A DNA stretch of 64,000 bases from an uncultured Flavobacteriales bacterium (GTDB lineage: Bacteria > Bacteroidota > Bacteroidia > Flavobacteriales > BACL11). Positions within the stretch are counted from its first letter, which is position 1; each line of letters opens with the position of its first letter. A program made the position numbers and the translations under genes. Of the stretch, positions 1 to 9,242 are shown piece by piece. Where the stretch lies: positions 1 to 64,000 of the forward strand of contig CALSUJ010000003.1 in assembly GCA_943789505.1 (NCBI GenBank), written 5' to 3'. The notes beneath the pieces were generated by a model, which saw nothing but the letters and a program-made list of their open reading frames with translations, had not been told where the DNA came from and searched no databases.

Positions 1-411
1 GAAGCCTTGAATTTGATCGGCATGTAGATCCATAGTCATGATACGGTCAACTCCTGCTGCAGAAAGTAAATTAGCTACTAATTTAGCTCCTATTGGTACT
101 CTTGGTTTTCCTTTTTTATCCTGACGAGCATAGCCAAAATAAGGCATTACGGCAATAATATTTGCAGCAGAAGCTCTTTTTGCAGCATCAATCATTAACA
201 ATAATTCCATCAAATTATCAGATGGAGGTGTGGTAGATTGAATTAAAAATACATCTGCACCCCTTACTGTTTCGTCAAATGAAGGTTCGAACTCACCATC
301 AGAAAATTCAATTATTGAGGATTTATTTAACTTAGCACCAAAGGCATTAGCAATTTTACCAGCTAAGGACTTAGTATTATTTCCTGCAAAAAATTTAATT
401 GGTCTTTCCAT
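1..411 (-). CDS. prs: Ribose-phosphate pyrophosphokinase, N-terminal part (runs off the window)
   Basis: Makes PRPP from ribose 5-phosphate and ATP in the cytoplasm, the precursor of nucleotides, histidine and tryptophan. Only the first 137 codons are present; the gene continues past the left edge (family length about 310 residues). The start MERPIKFFAGNNTKSLA, the ATP-site motif PYFGYARQDKK near residue 90 and DLHADQIQGF at the edge are diagnostic PRPP synthetase features. The ATG at 411 is preceded by a good -7 box at 438-445. It is divergent from the tRNA-Leu gene. Identification is firm. Confidence 0.95.
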   Translation of the reverse strand, partial: MERPIKFFAGNNTKSLAGKIANAFGAKLNKSSIIEFSDGEFEPSFDETVRGADVFLIQSTTPPSDNLMELLLMIDAAKRASAANIIAVMPYFGYARQDKKGKPRVPIGAKLVANLLSAAGVDRIMTMDLHADQIQGF

Positions 412-437
412 TGATATACCTTATTAAAAAAGGGGTG

Positions 438-445
438 CAAATATA
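438..445 (-). promoter_or_regulatory. Bacteroidota -7 promoter element for prs
   Basis: Read on the minus strand this is TATATTTG, an exact match to TAnnTTTG, ending 26 bases upstream of the prs ATG. No convincing -33 TTG at standard spacing was seen. Confidence 0.5.
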
Positions 446-515
446 CACTTTAGGGCGTAAATAGACTAATGATTTTATTTTTTAGTTAAAAGGCATGAGA
501 TTTGCAGTAAACATC

Positions 516-523
516 TATTTTTG
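516..523 (+). promoter_or_regulatory. Bacteroidota -7 promoter element for tRNA-Leu
   Basis: TATTTTTG matches TAnnTTTG and ends 10 bases before the first base of the tRNA, the spacing expected for a transcript starting at or near the tRNA 5' end. Confidence 0.5.
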
Positions 524-533
524 CAGTCCACTT

Positions 534-615
534 GCCCAGGTGGCGGAATTGGTAGACGCGTTGGTCTCAAACACCAATGAGGTAACTCGTGCCGGTTCGA
601 GCCCGGCTCTGGGTA
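534..615 (+). tRNA. tRNA-Leu (anticodon CAA)
   Basis: Folds as a class II tRNA. The acceptor strand GCCCAGG pairs with TCTGGGT (one terminal G-U and one further G-U), the D-loop contains GGTAGACGCG, the anticodon stem TTGGT/ACCAA encloses loop CTCAAAC with anticodon CAA, there is a long variable arm, and the T arm is GCCGG-TTCGAGC-CCGGC. The long variable arm and anticodon identify leucine (UUG codons). CCA is not encoded. A terminator follows within 10 bases, so it is a single-gene unit. Confidence 0.96.
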
Positions 616-619
616 CTAA

Positions 620-648
620 AGCAGAAACGATAAGTTTCTGCTTTTTTT
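620..648 (+). terminator. Rho-independent terminator after tRNA-Leu
   Basis: A perfect 9-bp stem AGCAGAAAC / GTTTCTGCT with a 5-base loop (GATAA) runs directly into a T tract. It starts five bases after the tRNA 3' end. Confidence 0.9.
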
Positions 649-709
649 ATTTTAAATAATTAGTTTTTTAATATTACTATAACTAAAAATTTAACTTTTT
701 TTAGAATAA

Positions 710-934
710 ATTTTTACTTTAATTATTATACTTGATGAAACACTTACTACTCTATATGATGGAGAGGTTGAGGGTGAAGAAGAAGAAGAAGTTGAGGAAG
801 ATGTTGAAGAAATTGAAGATGAGGCTGATGTAGATGAGGAAGAAGTTGAGGAAGGAGTTGAGGAGGATGAGGAAGATGAAAGAAGTATTTGGGATGAAGG
901 TGGAATAATTATAAATTATGGATATCGTTGGTAA
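710..934 (+). pseudogene. Orphan acidic C-terminal reading frame without a start codon
   Basis: This is the content of the 402-base stretch between the tRNA and the dCMP deaminase gene. A frame is open for 74 codons after a TAA at 707-709 and ends at TAA 932-934. It has no ATG, GTG or TTG in frame near its beginning. The translation reads LDETLTTLYDGEVEG, then about 40 residues that are mostly Glu and Asp (runs such as EEEEEVEEDVEE), and ends DEGGIIINYGYRW. GAA/GAG/GAT repeats make up 770-890. It may be the tail of a lost gene, a gene whose start was destroyed by an indel, or chance. The aromatic ending looks like a real C-terminus. No family recognised. Confidence 0.35.
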
Positions 935-1019
935 TCTAAAACATATAAAAAATTACATATATTCAACATAAATAAAAACTTCTTTTTATGTATCTTGCGT
1001 TTTTATTTTCCAGCAACAA

Positions 1020-1451
1020 ATGACAAATATAAAACAAGAAAAATACGATAGAGCTTACCTAAGAATGGCACTAGAATGGGCTAAGCTCTCCCACTGCAAA
1101 CGAAAACAAGTTGGAGCCTTAATCGTTAAAAATAGAATGATAATTTCTGACGGATACAATGGGACGCCAACAGGATTTAATAATTGCTGTGAAGATGAAA
1201 ATGAAAAAACACAATGGTATGTTCTCCACGCAGAAGCCAATGCCATATTAAAAACTGCAAGCTCTACTCATGATTGTAGCGGAGCAACCCTATATCTAAC
1301 CATGTCCCCTTGTAAAGAATGCAGTAAACTGGTACATCAAGCTGGTATAAAACGTCTTGTATTCATTAATAAATATAAAGATACATCAGGAATAGAATTC
1401 TTAAAAGAAGCAGAAGTGGATGTGGTGGAATTTGACAAGCAAAAATTATAA
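1020..1451 (+). CDS. dCMP deaminase (ComEB type)
   Basis: Zinc-dependent deamination of dCMP to dUMP, feeding dTMP synthesis. The 143-residue protein has the cytidine/deoxycytidylate deaminase signature: His70-Ala-Glu72 (HAEAN) and PCKEC with Cys98 and Cys101 as zinc ligands, plus the GYNGTPTGFNNC segment seen in deoxycytidylate deaminases. The stop TAA overlaps the next ATG by one base (TAATG), so it is translationally linked to the S41 peptidase gene, a pairing common in Flavobacteriia. A weak -7-like TATCTTGC lies about 30 bases upstream. Confidence 0.9.
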   Translation: MTNIKQEKYDRAYLRMALEWAKLSHCKRKQVGALIVKNRMIISDGYNGTPTGFNNCCEDENEKTQWYVLHAEANAILKTASSTHDCSGATLYLTMSPCKECSKLVHQAGIKRLVFINKYKDTSGIEFLKEAEVDVVEFDKQKL

Positions 1452-2978
1452 TGAAGAAATTACAACCTCTTATTTACGCTCTGCTAATTTGCAGTGGAAT
1501 ACTTATAGGAAATATAGGCAACAACCCAACCGAAGCAAATGAGGAAGGGAAAATCAATGCCATTCTCAACCTAATTGACAGCCACTATGTAGACACGCTA
1601 AACACTAGCGATTTTGAAGATAAAACGATTAATGCTATACTTAATGAGCTTGACCCCCACTCCGCTTACATTCCGGTTAAAAAATACCAAGCTGTAGAAG
1701 AAGATATGCAAGGGAGTTTTAGTGGAATAGGTGTACAATTCAATATTATTGATGATAGTATAGTAGTCGTTTCAGCTATTTCAGGAGGTCCATCAGAAAA
1801 ACTAGGGATACAGTCGGGTGACAGAATTATATCCGTAGAAAAAGAAGATGTTGCCAGTGTAGGAATAAAAAATGAAGGCGTAATAAAACTACTAAGAGGG
1901 GAAAAAGGCAGTATTGTAAACATAAACATAAAAAGAAGAGGGCAACTAGAGCTTATGCCCTTTGCTATAACCCGTGATGACATTCCATTATATAGTGTAG
2001 ATGTTGGAATAATGCTTCAAGGAAATATCGGCTATGTAAAAATAAACCGATTTGCCGCTACTACATATCAAGAGATGATGGAGAAAGTAAATTCTCTACA
2101 ACAAGAGGGAATGCAGAAACTGATCCTTGATTTAAGAGGAAACCCTGGAGGATACCTACACATAGCCAACCAAATGTGTGATGAATTCCTAAAAGATGGA
2201 GAGTTAATCGTATTTACTGAGGGTAGAAATAGACCTAAAGAAGAAACATTCGCCACTCGAAATGGGCAGCTAGAAAACATAAAGGTAATCGTGCTTATTG
2301 ATGAAGGGTCAGCATCTGCATCCGAAATTGTATCGGGGGCCTTGCAAGATAACGATAGAGGAAAAATTATAGGAAGAAGATCGTTCGGGAAAGGCCTAGT
2401 GCAGGAACAAATACCTCTCCAAGATGGGTCAGTAATTCGTCTTACAACACAAAGATACTATACGCCATCTGGTAGATGCATACAAAAAGATTATGGAAAA
2501 AATGAAAAGGATTACTACTTAGAACAATACATACGAAAAGATACAACTAGCCAACTTTCCTGACAGCCTAATCTACACCACAAAAAACGGAAGGACAGTA
2601 TATGGTGGTGGTGGAATTACACCCGATATAATTATAAAAAGAGACAGTGCGGTAAACTATTTACAAATCAATAGAATGATTAGTAAGGGCTGGTTAAATG
2701 AATTTTGCTTAAAACAAAGTGAACAGTTAAAAAAGAAAAATATCAAATTCCATACCCAAATTGATAAAGCCATTATTTACTCCCAATACAAAGAATTTGT
2801 AAACGAAAAAGATAAAAACTTTAAGCTGAAACTAGGAAGTACTGAATTGAAGTATTTCAGTAACCTATTAAAAGCAACTACCTGCCGCAACCTATGGGAT
2901 AATGATATTTATTATTCTGTAATAAGCGAAGAGGATCAATTTATTCAAAGAGCCATTAATGAGATGCAAATGGATTAA
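1451..2978 (+). CDS. S41 family C-terminal processing peptidase (frameshifted)
   Basis: Periplasmic serine protease of the CtpA/Prc group. An N-terminal hydrophobic segment (residues 5-20) serves as signal or anchor. A PDZ domain (about 85-170, GSFSGIGVQFNI) precedes the S41 domain, with the nucleophile in EGSASASEIVSG and the lysine in GRRSFGKGLVQ. The first frame ends with a false C-terminus at 2563. The next frame, readable from about 2545, continues with the family's expected FPDSL and NGRTVYGGGGITPD, and ends at 2978. One extra base near 2545 explains it. Joined length is about 508 residues, normal for flavobacterial members. The product is intact if the indel is a sequence error. Confidence 0.85.
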
Positions 2979-3089
2979 TTAAAAATATAATAACTTCTCA
3001 TAATGTTCTTAGGGAAAAGAAATTTTAATTTCTAGATAATAAATTTTAAATCATTAACTAATTTAGCAAAAACATAATAACAGTAACAT

Positions 3090-4415
3090 ATGAATATTAC
3101 AATTATTGGCTCAGGATACGTAGGACTAGTCTCAGGAAGTTGCTTTGCAGAAATGGGAAATCATGTTACTTGCGTAGATATTGATCCTATTAAAATAGAG
3201 AAGTTAAATAATGGAATAATCCCAATTTATGAGCCTGGATTAGAGGGAATGGTTTTAAAAAATGTAAAAAATAAAACCCTTTTTTTTACAACAAATCTAA
3301 ATGAACCCCTTGAAAATTGTGATGTTGCTTTTATAGCAGTAGGAACCCCAATGGGTGAGGATGGTTCTGCAGATCTAAAATATGTATTATCTGTTGCCAA
3401 ATCTATTGGTAAATCGATGCAAAAAAGATTAATCGTCGTTGACAAATCTACTGTACCCATTGGAACTGCAGATAAAGTAAAATTTACAATACAGAAAGAA
3501 TTAGATTCTAGAGGGTCTAATTTAGAATTTGATGTTGTTTCTAATCCTGAATTTTTAAAAGAGGGCGCAGCAATCGCAGATTTTATGAAACCAGACAGAG
3601 TCGTAATTGGAGCAAATTCTGAAGTTGCATTTAAAATAATGAAACAATTATACTCTCCTTTTTTTAAAACTCATGACCGTATAATTACAATGGATATTCG
3701 CTCTGCAGAAATGACTAAGTATGCAGCTAATGCAATGTTGGCAACAAAAATATCCTTTATGAATGAAATTGCCAATATTTGTGAAAAAGTAGGTGCAGAT
3801 GCCAACCAAGTTAGAATTGGAATTGGTTCCGACAAGCGTATTGGATACAATTTTATTTATCCAGGTGCGGGATATGGAGGGTCATGTTTTCCAAAAGATA
3901 TAAAAGCCTTAACTAAAATAGCAAAAGAAAATGACTATAATGCTAAACTGATAACTGCAGTTGAAGAAGTAAATGATGCGCAAAAATTAGTGATTGCTCA
4001 AAAAATAGTTAAACGTTTTGGTGAAAATCTTAATGGATTTGTTTTTGGCATTTGGGGATTGGCATTTAAGCCAGACACTGATGATATGAGAGAAGCACCA
4101 GCTATTTATGTAATCAAAGAGTTAGTAAAGCGTGGAGCGCACATTAAAGCTTATGACCCTAAAGCTATTCCAGAAGCAAAAGATCAATACCTTAAAGATG
4201 TTAAGAACATAAGCTATGTAGATTCGAAGTATGATGCCTTAAAAGAATCTGACGCACTTGTTCTTTTAACTGAGTGGAAGGAGTTTAGATCTCCTGATTT
4301 CAGTAGAATAAAATTATTGTTAAAAAACCCAATTATATTTGATGGAAGAAATCAGTATAATACAAATGATTTAAAAGAAATTGGTATTAAATATTACCAA
4401 ATAGGTAAGAAATAA
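3090..4415 (+). CDS. ugd: UDP-glucose 6-dehydrogenase
   Basis: Oxidises UDP-glucose to UDP-glucuronate with two NAD+. The 441-residue protein starts with the Rossmann motif GSGYVGL (residues 7-13), and has the catalytic cysteine in GYGGSCFPKD (Cys266) and the C-terminal domain segment FGIWGLAFKPDTDDMREAP. Length and motifs are full. It opens the polysaccharide precursor block and is separated from the S41 gene by 111 bases with no evident terminator. Unlike most neighbours up to 9 kb it carries no frame break. Confidence 0.93.
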   Translation: MNITIIGSGYVGLVSGSCFAEMGNHVTCVDIDPIKIEKLNNGIIPIYEPGLEGMVLKNVKNKTLFFTTNLNEPLENCDVAFIAVGTPMGEDGSADLKYVLSVAKSIGKSMQKRLIVVDKSTVPIGTADKVKFTIQKELDSRGSNLEFDVVSNPEFLKEGAAIADFMKPDRVVIGANSEVAFKIMKQLYSPFFKTHDRIITMDIRSAEMTKYAANAMLATKISFMNEIANICEKVGADANQVRIGIGSDKRIGYNFIYPGAGYGGSCFPKDIKALTKIAKENDYNAKLITAVEEVNDAQKLVIAQKIVKRFGENLNGFVFGIWGLAFKPDTDDMREAPAIYVIKELVKRGAHIKAYDPKAIPEAKDQYLKDVKNISYVDSKYDALKESDALVLLTEWKEFRSPDFSRIKLLLKNPIIFDGRNQYNTNDLKEIGIKYYQIGKK

Positions 4416-4521
4416 TGAATAGTTCTAGATAACTATTAATAAATTATAATAACGTATCAAGATTAAATTGGTTTTCTTATTTTTATTTATTGTTCTATTA
4501 GTTTTATAAAATATATTATTA

Positions 4522-5474
4522 ATGATTTCCAAAACAACAAAAATTTATATCGCAGGTCATAAAGGTATGGTTGGCTCTGCTGTTATGAGAGCTTTAAAGC
4601 AGAAAGGATATACAAATTTATTAGGAAAAACTAGTACTGAGTTAGATTTAAGAAATCAACAAGCAGTTATAAATTATTATGCATCTGAAAAACCAGATGT
4701 GGTTATTGATGCAGCTGCAAAAGTTGGTGGAATACTCGCTAACAACGATTATCCGTACCAATTTTTAATGGAGAACATGCAAATTCAAAATAACTTAATT
4801 CATGGCGCATTAAATGCAGGAATAGAAAAATTTATTTTTTTGGGCAGCTCTTGTATTTATCCAAAATTTGCGCCACAACCCTCTAAAAGAAGAGTATCTA
4901 CTTACAGGTTCCTTAGAGCCTACTAATGAATGGTATGCCCTTGCAAAAATAACAGGTGTAAAAGCATGTCAGGCGATTAGAAAACAATTTAATAAAGATT
5001 ATGTAAGTTTAATGCCAACCAACTTGTATGGGTATTTTGATAATTTTGATTTAGAAACCTCTCATGTTTTGCCTGCAATGCTACGCAAATTTCATGAAGC
5101 AAAAGAAAATAATACTGCTGTAAAATTATGGGGAAGCGGAACACCAATGCGCGAATTTCTGTTTGTAGATGATATGGCTGAAGCAGTGGTTTTTGCTTTA
5201 GAAAATGAATTACCAGAATATTTATACAATATAGGGTCAGGTAAAGATATTACTATAAAAGAATTGGCAGAAACCATTCAACAAGTAACAGGACATCAAC
5301 GGTGAAATTATTTGGGATACTGAAAAGCCAGATGGAACACCAAGGAAACTAATGGATGTATCTAAAATGGCAACATTAGGCTGGGAATATAGTACCGAAT
5401 TAAAAGAAGGAATTGAAAAAACATATTCTTGGTTTTTGGAGAATATAGAGAACATAAAAGAAATTAAAATGTAG
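4522..5474 (+). CDS. fcl: GDP-L-fucose synthase (two frameshifts)
   Basis: Epimerase/reductase turning GDP-4-keto-6-deoxymannose into GDP-L-fucose. The SDR glycine motif GHKGMVGSA is near the N-terminus, followed by VGGILAN, LGSSCIYPKFAPQP, the YxxxK pair in NEWYALAK and REFLFVDDMAEA. The frame is broken twice. An extra base near 4880 separates FAPQP from KEEYLLTGSLEPTNEW. A second near 5300 separates VTGHQ from GEIIWDTEKPDGTPRKLMD. The final frame ends at TAG 5472-5474. Restored length is about 317 residues, typical of the family. Forms a pair with the gmd gene that follows. Confidence 0.88.
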
Positions 5475-5512
5475 CTTATTCCCTTAGGGATATTTAATAG
5501 AAATAAAATAAT

Positions 5513-6641
5513 ATGAAAGTAGCGTTAATTACAGGAGTTACAGGACAAGATGGATCTTATTTAGCGGAACTATTGTTAGAGAAAGGATACATGGTGCACG
5601 GTATTAAAAGAAGATCTTCCATTTTTAATACTGCTAGAATTGATCATTTATATCAAGGCCCTCATCATCCGAATCGAAAGTTTAAATTACATCATGGAGA
5701 TTTATCGGATTCAATGAATTTAACACGTATTATTCAAGAAATACAACCAGATGAAATTTACAATCTAGCAGCTATGTCTCATGTTGGTATTTCTTTTGAC
5801 AGCCCTGAATATACGGCAGATATTAATGGATTAGGTACTTTACGAATTTTAGAAGCTGTAAGAATTTTAGGTTTAGAAAAGAAAACAAGAATATATCAGG
5901 CTTCAACTTCTGAACTTTATGGAGGAATGCCTGAGAATAAAAATGAACAAGGTTTTTATGATGAATCTTCTCCTTTTCACCCCCGTTCCCCATACGGAGT
6001 AGCTAAAATTTACGGTTTTTGGATAACTAAAAACTATCGTGAAGCCTATAATATGTTTGCTTGTAATGGTATTTTATTCAATCATGAAAGCCCTCGAAGA
6101 GGAGAAACTTTTGTAAGCAGAAAAATTACCCGAGCGGTATCAAAAATAGCATTGGGTTTAAAAGATAAATTCTATCTAGGAAATTTAGATGCTAAACGTG
6201 ACTGGGGTCACGCCAAAGATTATGTAAAAGTGATGTGGATGATATTGCAAGCAGATAAGCCGCAAGATTGGGTGATTGCAACGGGAGTCACTACAACCGT
6301 AAGGGATTTTGTAAGTTTGGCTTTTTCAGAAGTTGGAATTGAATTAGAATTTAAAGGAGAAGGAGTTGATGAGAAAGCGTATGTTACTGCATGTAATCAT
6401 AATGATTTTCAAAGTCAAAATAGGGAAAGAAGTTTTATCTGTAGATCCTACCTATTTCCGACCAACAGAAGTTGATTTATTAATTGGAGATTCTTCAAAA
6501 GCAAAAAATAAATTAGGTTGGGTACCTGAACATGACTTAGCCTCATTAGTAAAAGACATGATGAAAAGTGATGTCTTGTTAATGAAAAAAGATATTGATT
6601 TACTTAAAGCGGGTCATAAAATTTTAAAACAGTCTGAGTAA
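5513..6641 (+). CDS. gmd: GDP-mannose 4,6-dehydratase (one frameshift)
   Basis: Converts GDP-D-mannose to GDP-4-keto-6-deoxy-D-mannose, the substrate of the fucose synthase upstream. Visible features are [14 protein letters not shown] at the N-terminus, the YxxxK motif in [30 protein letters not shown], and the C-terminal [15 protein letters not shown]. The frame shifts near 6405: removing one extra base there joins NHNDF to [18 protein letters not shown]. Restored length is about 375 residues, normal for GMD. No GDP-mannose pyrophosphorylase is in the window, so GDP-mannose must come from elsewhere. Confidence 0.9.
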
Positions 6642-6728
6642 TCGTTTAGCCTTTTTTGTTATCCAAATTATTACAGAAAAAATAAAAAAAATTGATAAAG
6701 GAATCCATTTCAGAAACTAAATAGGAAA

Positions 6729-8020
6729 ATGAAAAGAATTAAAATTGCCGTTATCGGTCTTGGTTATGTTGGATTGCCTTTGGCTGTTGAATTTGCTAAA
6801 AAATATAAAGTTGTTGGCTTTGATGTTAATCCTGAACGCGTAGAAGAATTAAGAAAAGGAATAGATGGAACATTAGAAATAACAAATGAGCAGTTAAGTC
6901 CCGTTTTAGTAGAAAATGCAAAAGAATTATCTAATAATATTGGTTTGTTACCAAGTTCTAATGTAAAGGATATTGCATTAGCTAATGTTTATATCGTTAC
7001 TGTTCCAACTCCAGTAGATGAACATAAAAAGCCTGATTTAAGTTATTTGATTTCTGCATCTAAGATGATAGCTACTGTTTTAAAAAAAGAGGATATAGTC
7101 ATTTATGAATCTACCGTTTATCCTGGTTGTACGGAAGAGGATTGTGTGCCTGTCTTAGAAAAATACTCTGGACTTAAATTCAATAAAGATTTTTTCTGCG
7201 GTTATTCTCCTGAACGCATTAATCCCGGAGATAAAATAAATACTATTTCTACGATTAAAAAGGTAACTTCAGGCTCTACGCCAGAAATAGGTGAACAAAT
7301 TAATAATTTATACAAATCCATAATTACAGCAGGCACTCATTTAGCTCCTTCAATAAAGGTTGCTGAAGCTTCTAAAGCTATTGAAAATGCACAAAGAGAT
7401 GTAAATATATCTTTTGTAAATGAACTGGCCTTAATATTCGATCGCATGAATATTGACACCCATGATGTCTTGGCTGCCGCTAGTACTAAATGGAATTTCT
7501 TACCTTTCAAGCCTGGATTAGTGGGTGGTCATTGTATTTCTGTAGATCCTTATTACTTAGCACATAAAGCCGAATCCTTAGGCTATCACCCAGCAGTTAT
7601 TCTTTCTGGAAGAAAGGTGAATGATGAAATGGGAATATTTGTGGCTACAAAAGTTATTAAAATAATGACTAGAAAAGGAATCCCCATTACAAATTCAAAT
7701 ATTTTAATTCTAGGAATTACCTTTAAAGAAAATTGTCCTGACATTAGGAATACAAAAGTAGTTGATATTTACAATGAACTTGTTTCTTATGGTGTTAAGG
7801 TAGATGTGAATGACCCTTGGGCAAATAAAAATGATGTGATGGATGAGTATGGAATCAAATTAACGGAAAGGCTAAATCTTGAGCAATATCAAGCTATTAT
7901 TCTAACCGTTGCTCATAAAGAATACTCCATCTTAAGATTCATGAGTTAAATAGAGATAATGTTGTAGTATTTGACACAAAATCAGTATTTGATAAGACGT
8001 TAGTAGATTCTAGATTGTAA
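6729..8020 (+). CDS. UDP-N-acetylhexosamine 6-dehydrogenase, TviB/WbpO-like (copy 1, frameshift near the end)
   Basis: NAD-dependent oxidation of C6 of a UDP-HexNAc to the uronic acid. The motif [11 protein letters not shown] sits at residues 9-19, [11 protein letters not shown] in the middle, and the catalytic cysteine in [13 protein letters not shown] near residue 267. The C-terminal domain has [17 protein letters not shown]. The frame ends early at 7949, but the shifted frame continues as [19 protein letters not shown] to TAA at 8018-8020, matching the tail position of copy 2 (17634-18919). One missing base near 7935 is the simplest explanation. The exact substrate (UDP-GlcNAc, GalNAc or ManNAc) is not decided by sequence. 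Confidence 0.88.
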
Positions 8021-8185
8021 TCAAAATCTATTAATTATATAACCACTTAATATTTATTTGAGTTTGTATCAATAATGTATCAATATTAAATTTAAGTTTT
8101 GGTTAGTTTGCATTCGTTAAAAATAAGTTAACAAGTGGATGTGAGTTAATTTTTAATTACTCTAGATAAAGTTTGTTTTTTTAGT

Positions 8186-8193
8186 TATATTTG
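8186..8193 (+). promoter_or_regulatory. Bacteroidota -7 promoter element ahead of the antiterminator gene
   Basis: TATATTTG matches TAnnTTTG exactly, 20 bases before the ATG at 8214. The 193-base gap upstream (8021-8213) separates this unit from the sugar dehydrogenase gene, so a new transcript probably starts here. Confidence 0.5.
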
Positions 8194-8213
8194 TAAAATA
8201 TGAAGTTGATTAA

Positions 8214-8685
8214 ATGATAAGTGAAATTTCAAAAAATTGGTTTGTAATATATACTAAAGCCTAGGCAGGAATTAAAGGTATTGGAACGCTTAACCGATTT
8301 AGGAATAGAAGCTTATACTCCGACTAAAATTGAAGTTAGAAAATGGTCTGATCGCAAGAAAAAGGTGACCGTCTGTTTATTACCTTCAATGGTATTGGTT
8401 TGTTTAGAGGAAAAAGAAGTAAGTAAAGTATTTGAAGTTCCGGGAGTGAGAAGATATTTGTTTGTACATGGTGAGCGAGCTAGAGTCACGAATGATGAGG
8501 TTTTAGCAATGAAACATTATATAGAAAACACTTATCAGTTGTTAAATAAAAAAGACCATTTAGTGGGGAGTAAGATAAAAATACCTTCACTAAATCAAGA
8601 AGCGGAGATAATTTCTGTTAAAGGAAAGCGTTGTATAGCCCAATTAGAATTACTTGGAGCTACTGTATCATTTCAATTGAACTAA
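8214..8685 (+). CDS. NusG-family specialised transcription antiterminator, UpxY-like (frameshift near the start)
   Basis: NusG N-terminal domain protein of the group (UpxY, RfaH, LoaP) that helps RNA polymerase traverse long polysaccharide operons. The ATG at 8214 gives MISEISKNWFVIYTK, which then hits TAG at 8262-8264. Dropping one A near 8258 restores KPRQELKVLERLTDLGIEAYTP, exactly the NGN signature. Further on are PSMVLVCLEEKE and VPGVRRYLFV. The C-terminal part (about 120-156) looks like a short KOW-like domain (KIKIPSLNQEAEIISVKG). Restored length about 157 residues, close to UpxY proteins. It stands right before a structured leader (8733-8814). Confidence 0.85.
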
Positions 8686-8732
8686 TCAATTGAATTTTTT
8701 TTAATTAGTAAAAATTATTACTGTGGGTAGTA

Positions 8733-8801
8733 AGGGCGGAGCTGTAAGAAAACCGAAGGTTTTTGAATAAAATAGAAGAAAACAGACTACCGGCCCTAGT
8801 C
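8733..8801 (+). promoter_or_regulatory. Structured leader, candidate antiterminator recruitment site or attenuator
   Basis: The 132-base gap after the antiterminator gene contains GGGCGGAGCTGTAAG (8734-8748), which resembles the ops core GGCGGTAG. A perfect 6-bp hairpin AAAACC-GAA-GGTTTT lies at 8749-8763, and a 5-bp hairpin GACTA-CCGGCCC-TAGTC at 8785-8801. AGGGC at 8733-8737 can also pair with GCCCT at 8793-8797, followed by GG with CC, which would exclude the 8785 hairpin. Function is inferred from position and fold only. Confidence 0.45.
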
Positions 8802-8814
8802 GATAAAAAATAAA
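8787..8814 (+). repeat. 28-bp direct repeat, copy 1
   Basis: Identical over 28 bases to 16610-16637. It begins CTACCGGCCCTAGTCGAT and continues as an A-rich stretch ending TAAA, three bases before the ATG of the cytidylyltransferase gene. The 5' half forms the loop and right arm of the 8785-8801 hairpin. Confidence 0.9.
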
Positions 8815-8817
8815 ATT

Positions 8818-9236
8818 ATGAAAGTAGGAATCACTTTTTCAACATTTGATCTTTTCCATGCTGGTCATGTAAAGATGCTGGAGGAAGCCAAAAGACAATG
8901 CGATTATTTAATCGTAGGCTTGCAGTTATACCCTTCGATAGATCGTCCAGAAAAAATGGGCCAACACAGTCGATTATTGAACGTTATATTCAACTCAAAT
9001 GATGCAAGCATATAGATGAAATTGTTCCCTATGTGTATGAGAAAGATTTGGAAGACATTTTACGTTCTTTTAAACTAGATGTTAGAATCATTGGTGATGA
9101 GTACAAAGAAAAAAACTACACGGGTAGAGATTATTGTGAAGAAAAGGGTATAGATATCTATTACAATTCTAGAGATCACAGGTTCTCTTCGAGTGGACTT
9201 AGAAAACAAGTGAAAAAAGCAGAAGAAAATAAATAA
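8818..9236 (+). CDS. Glycerol-3-phosphate cytidylyltransferase-like nucleotidyltransferase (frameshift and in-frame TGA)
   Basis: Small TagD-like nucleotidyltransferase, transferring CMP (or AMP) to a phosphorylated substrate. It has the HxGH motif in TFDLFHAGHVKMLEEAK and a C-terminal SSSGLRKQ resembling the family's second motif. The frame is lost near 8956, where restoring one A in a homopolymer gives EKNGPTQSIIERYIQLK. An in-frame TGA then stands at 9000-9002 where the family has Gly before CKxIDEIVPY. The rest (VPYVYEKDLEDILRSFKLDVR onward) is intact to 9236. Restored length about 139 residues. A CDP-glycerol-type product for the polysaccharide is possible, but its operon partner is the met block. 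Confidence 0.7.
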
Positions 9237-9242
9237 TATAAA

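Noticed and set aside
753-830. Lysine-rich reading frame beginning with two ATG codons in the acidic repeat region
   Set aside because: It is the shifted reading of GAA/GAG repeats as AAG/AGG, only 25 codons long; the acidic frame has a more protein-like ending.
3023-3038. AGAAATTTTAATTTCT palindrome as a terminator after the S41 gene
   Set aside because: AT-only stem with a two-base loop and no T tract behind it; too weak to call.
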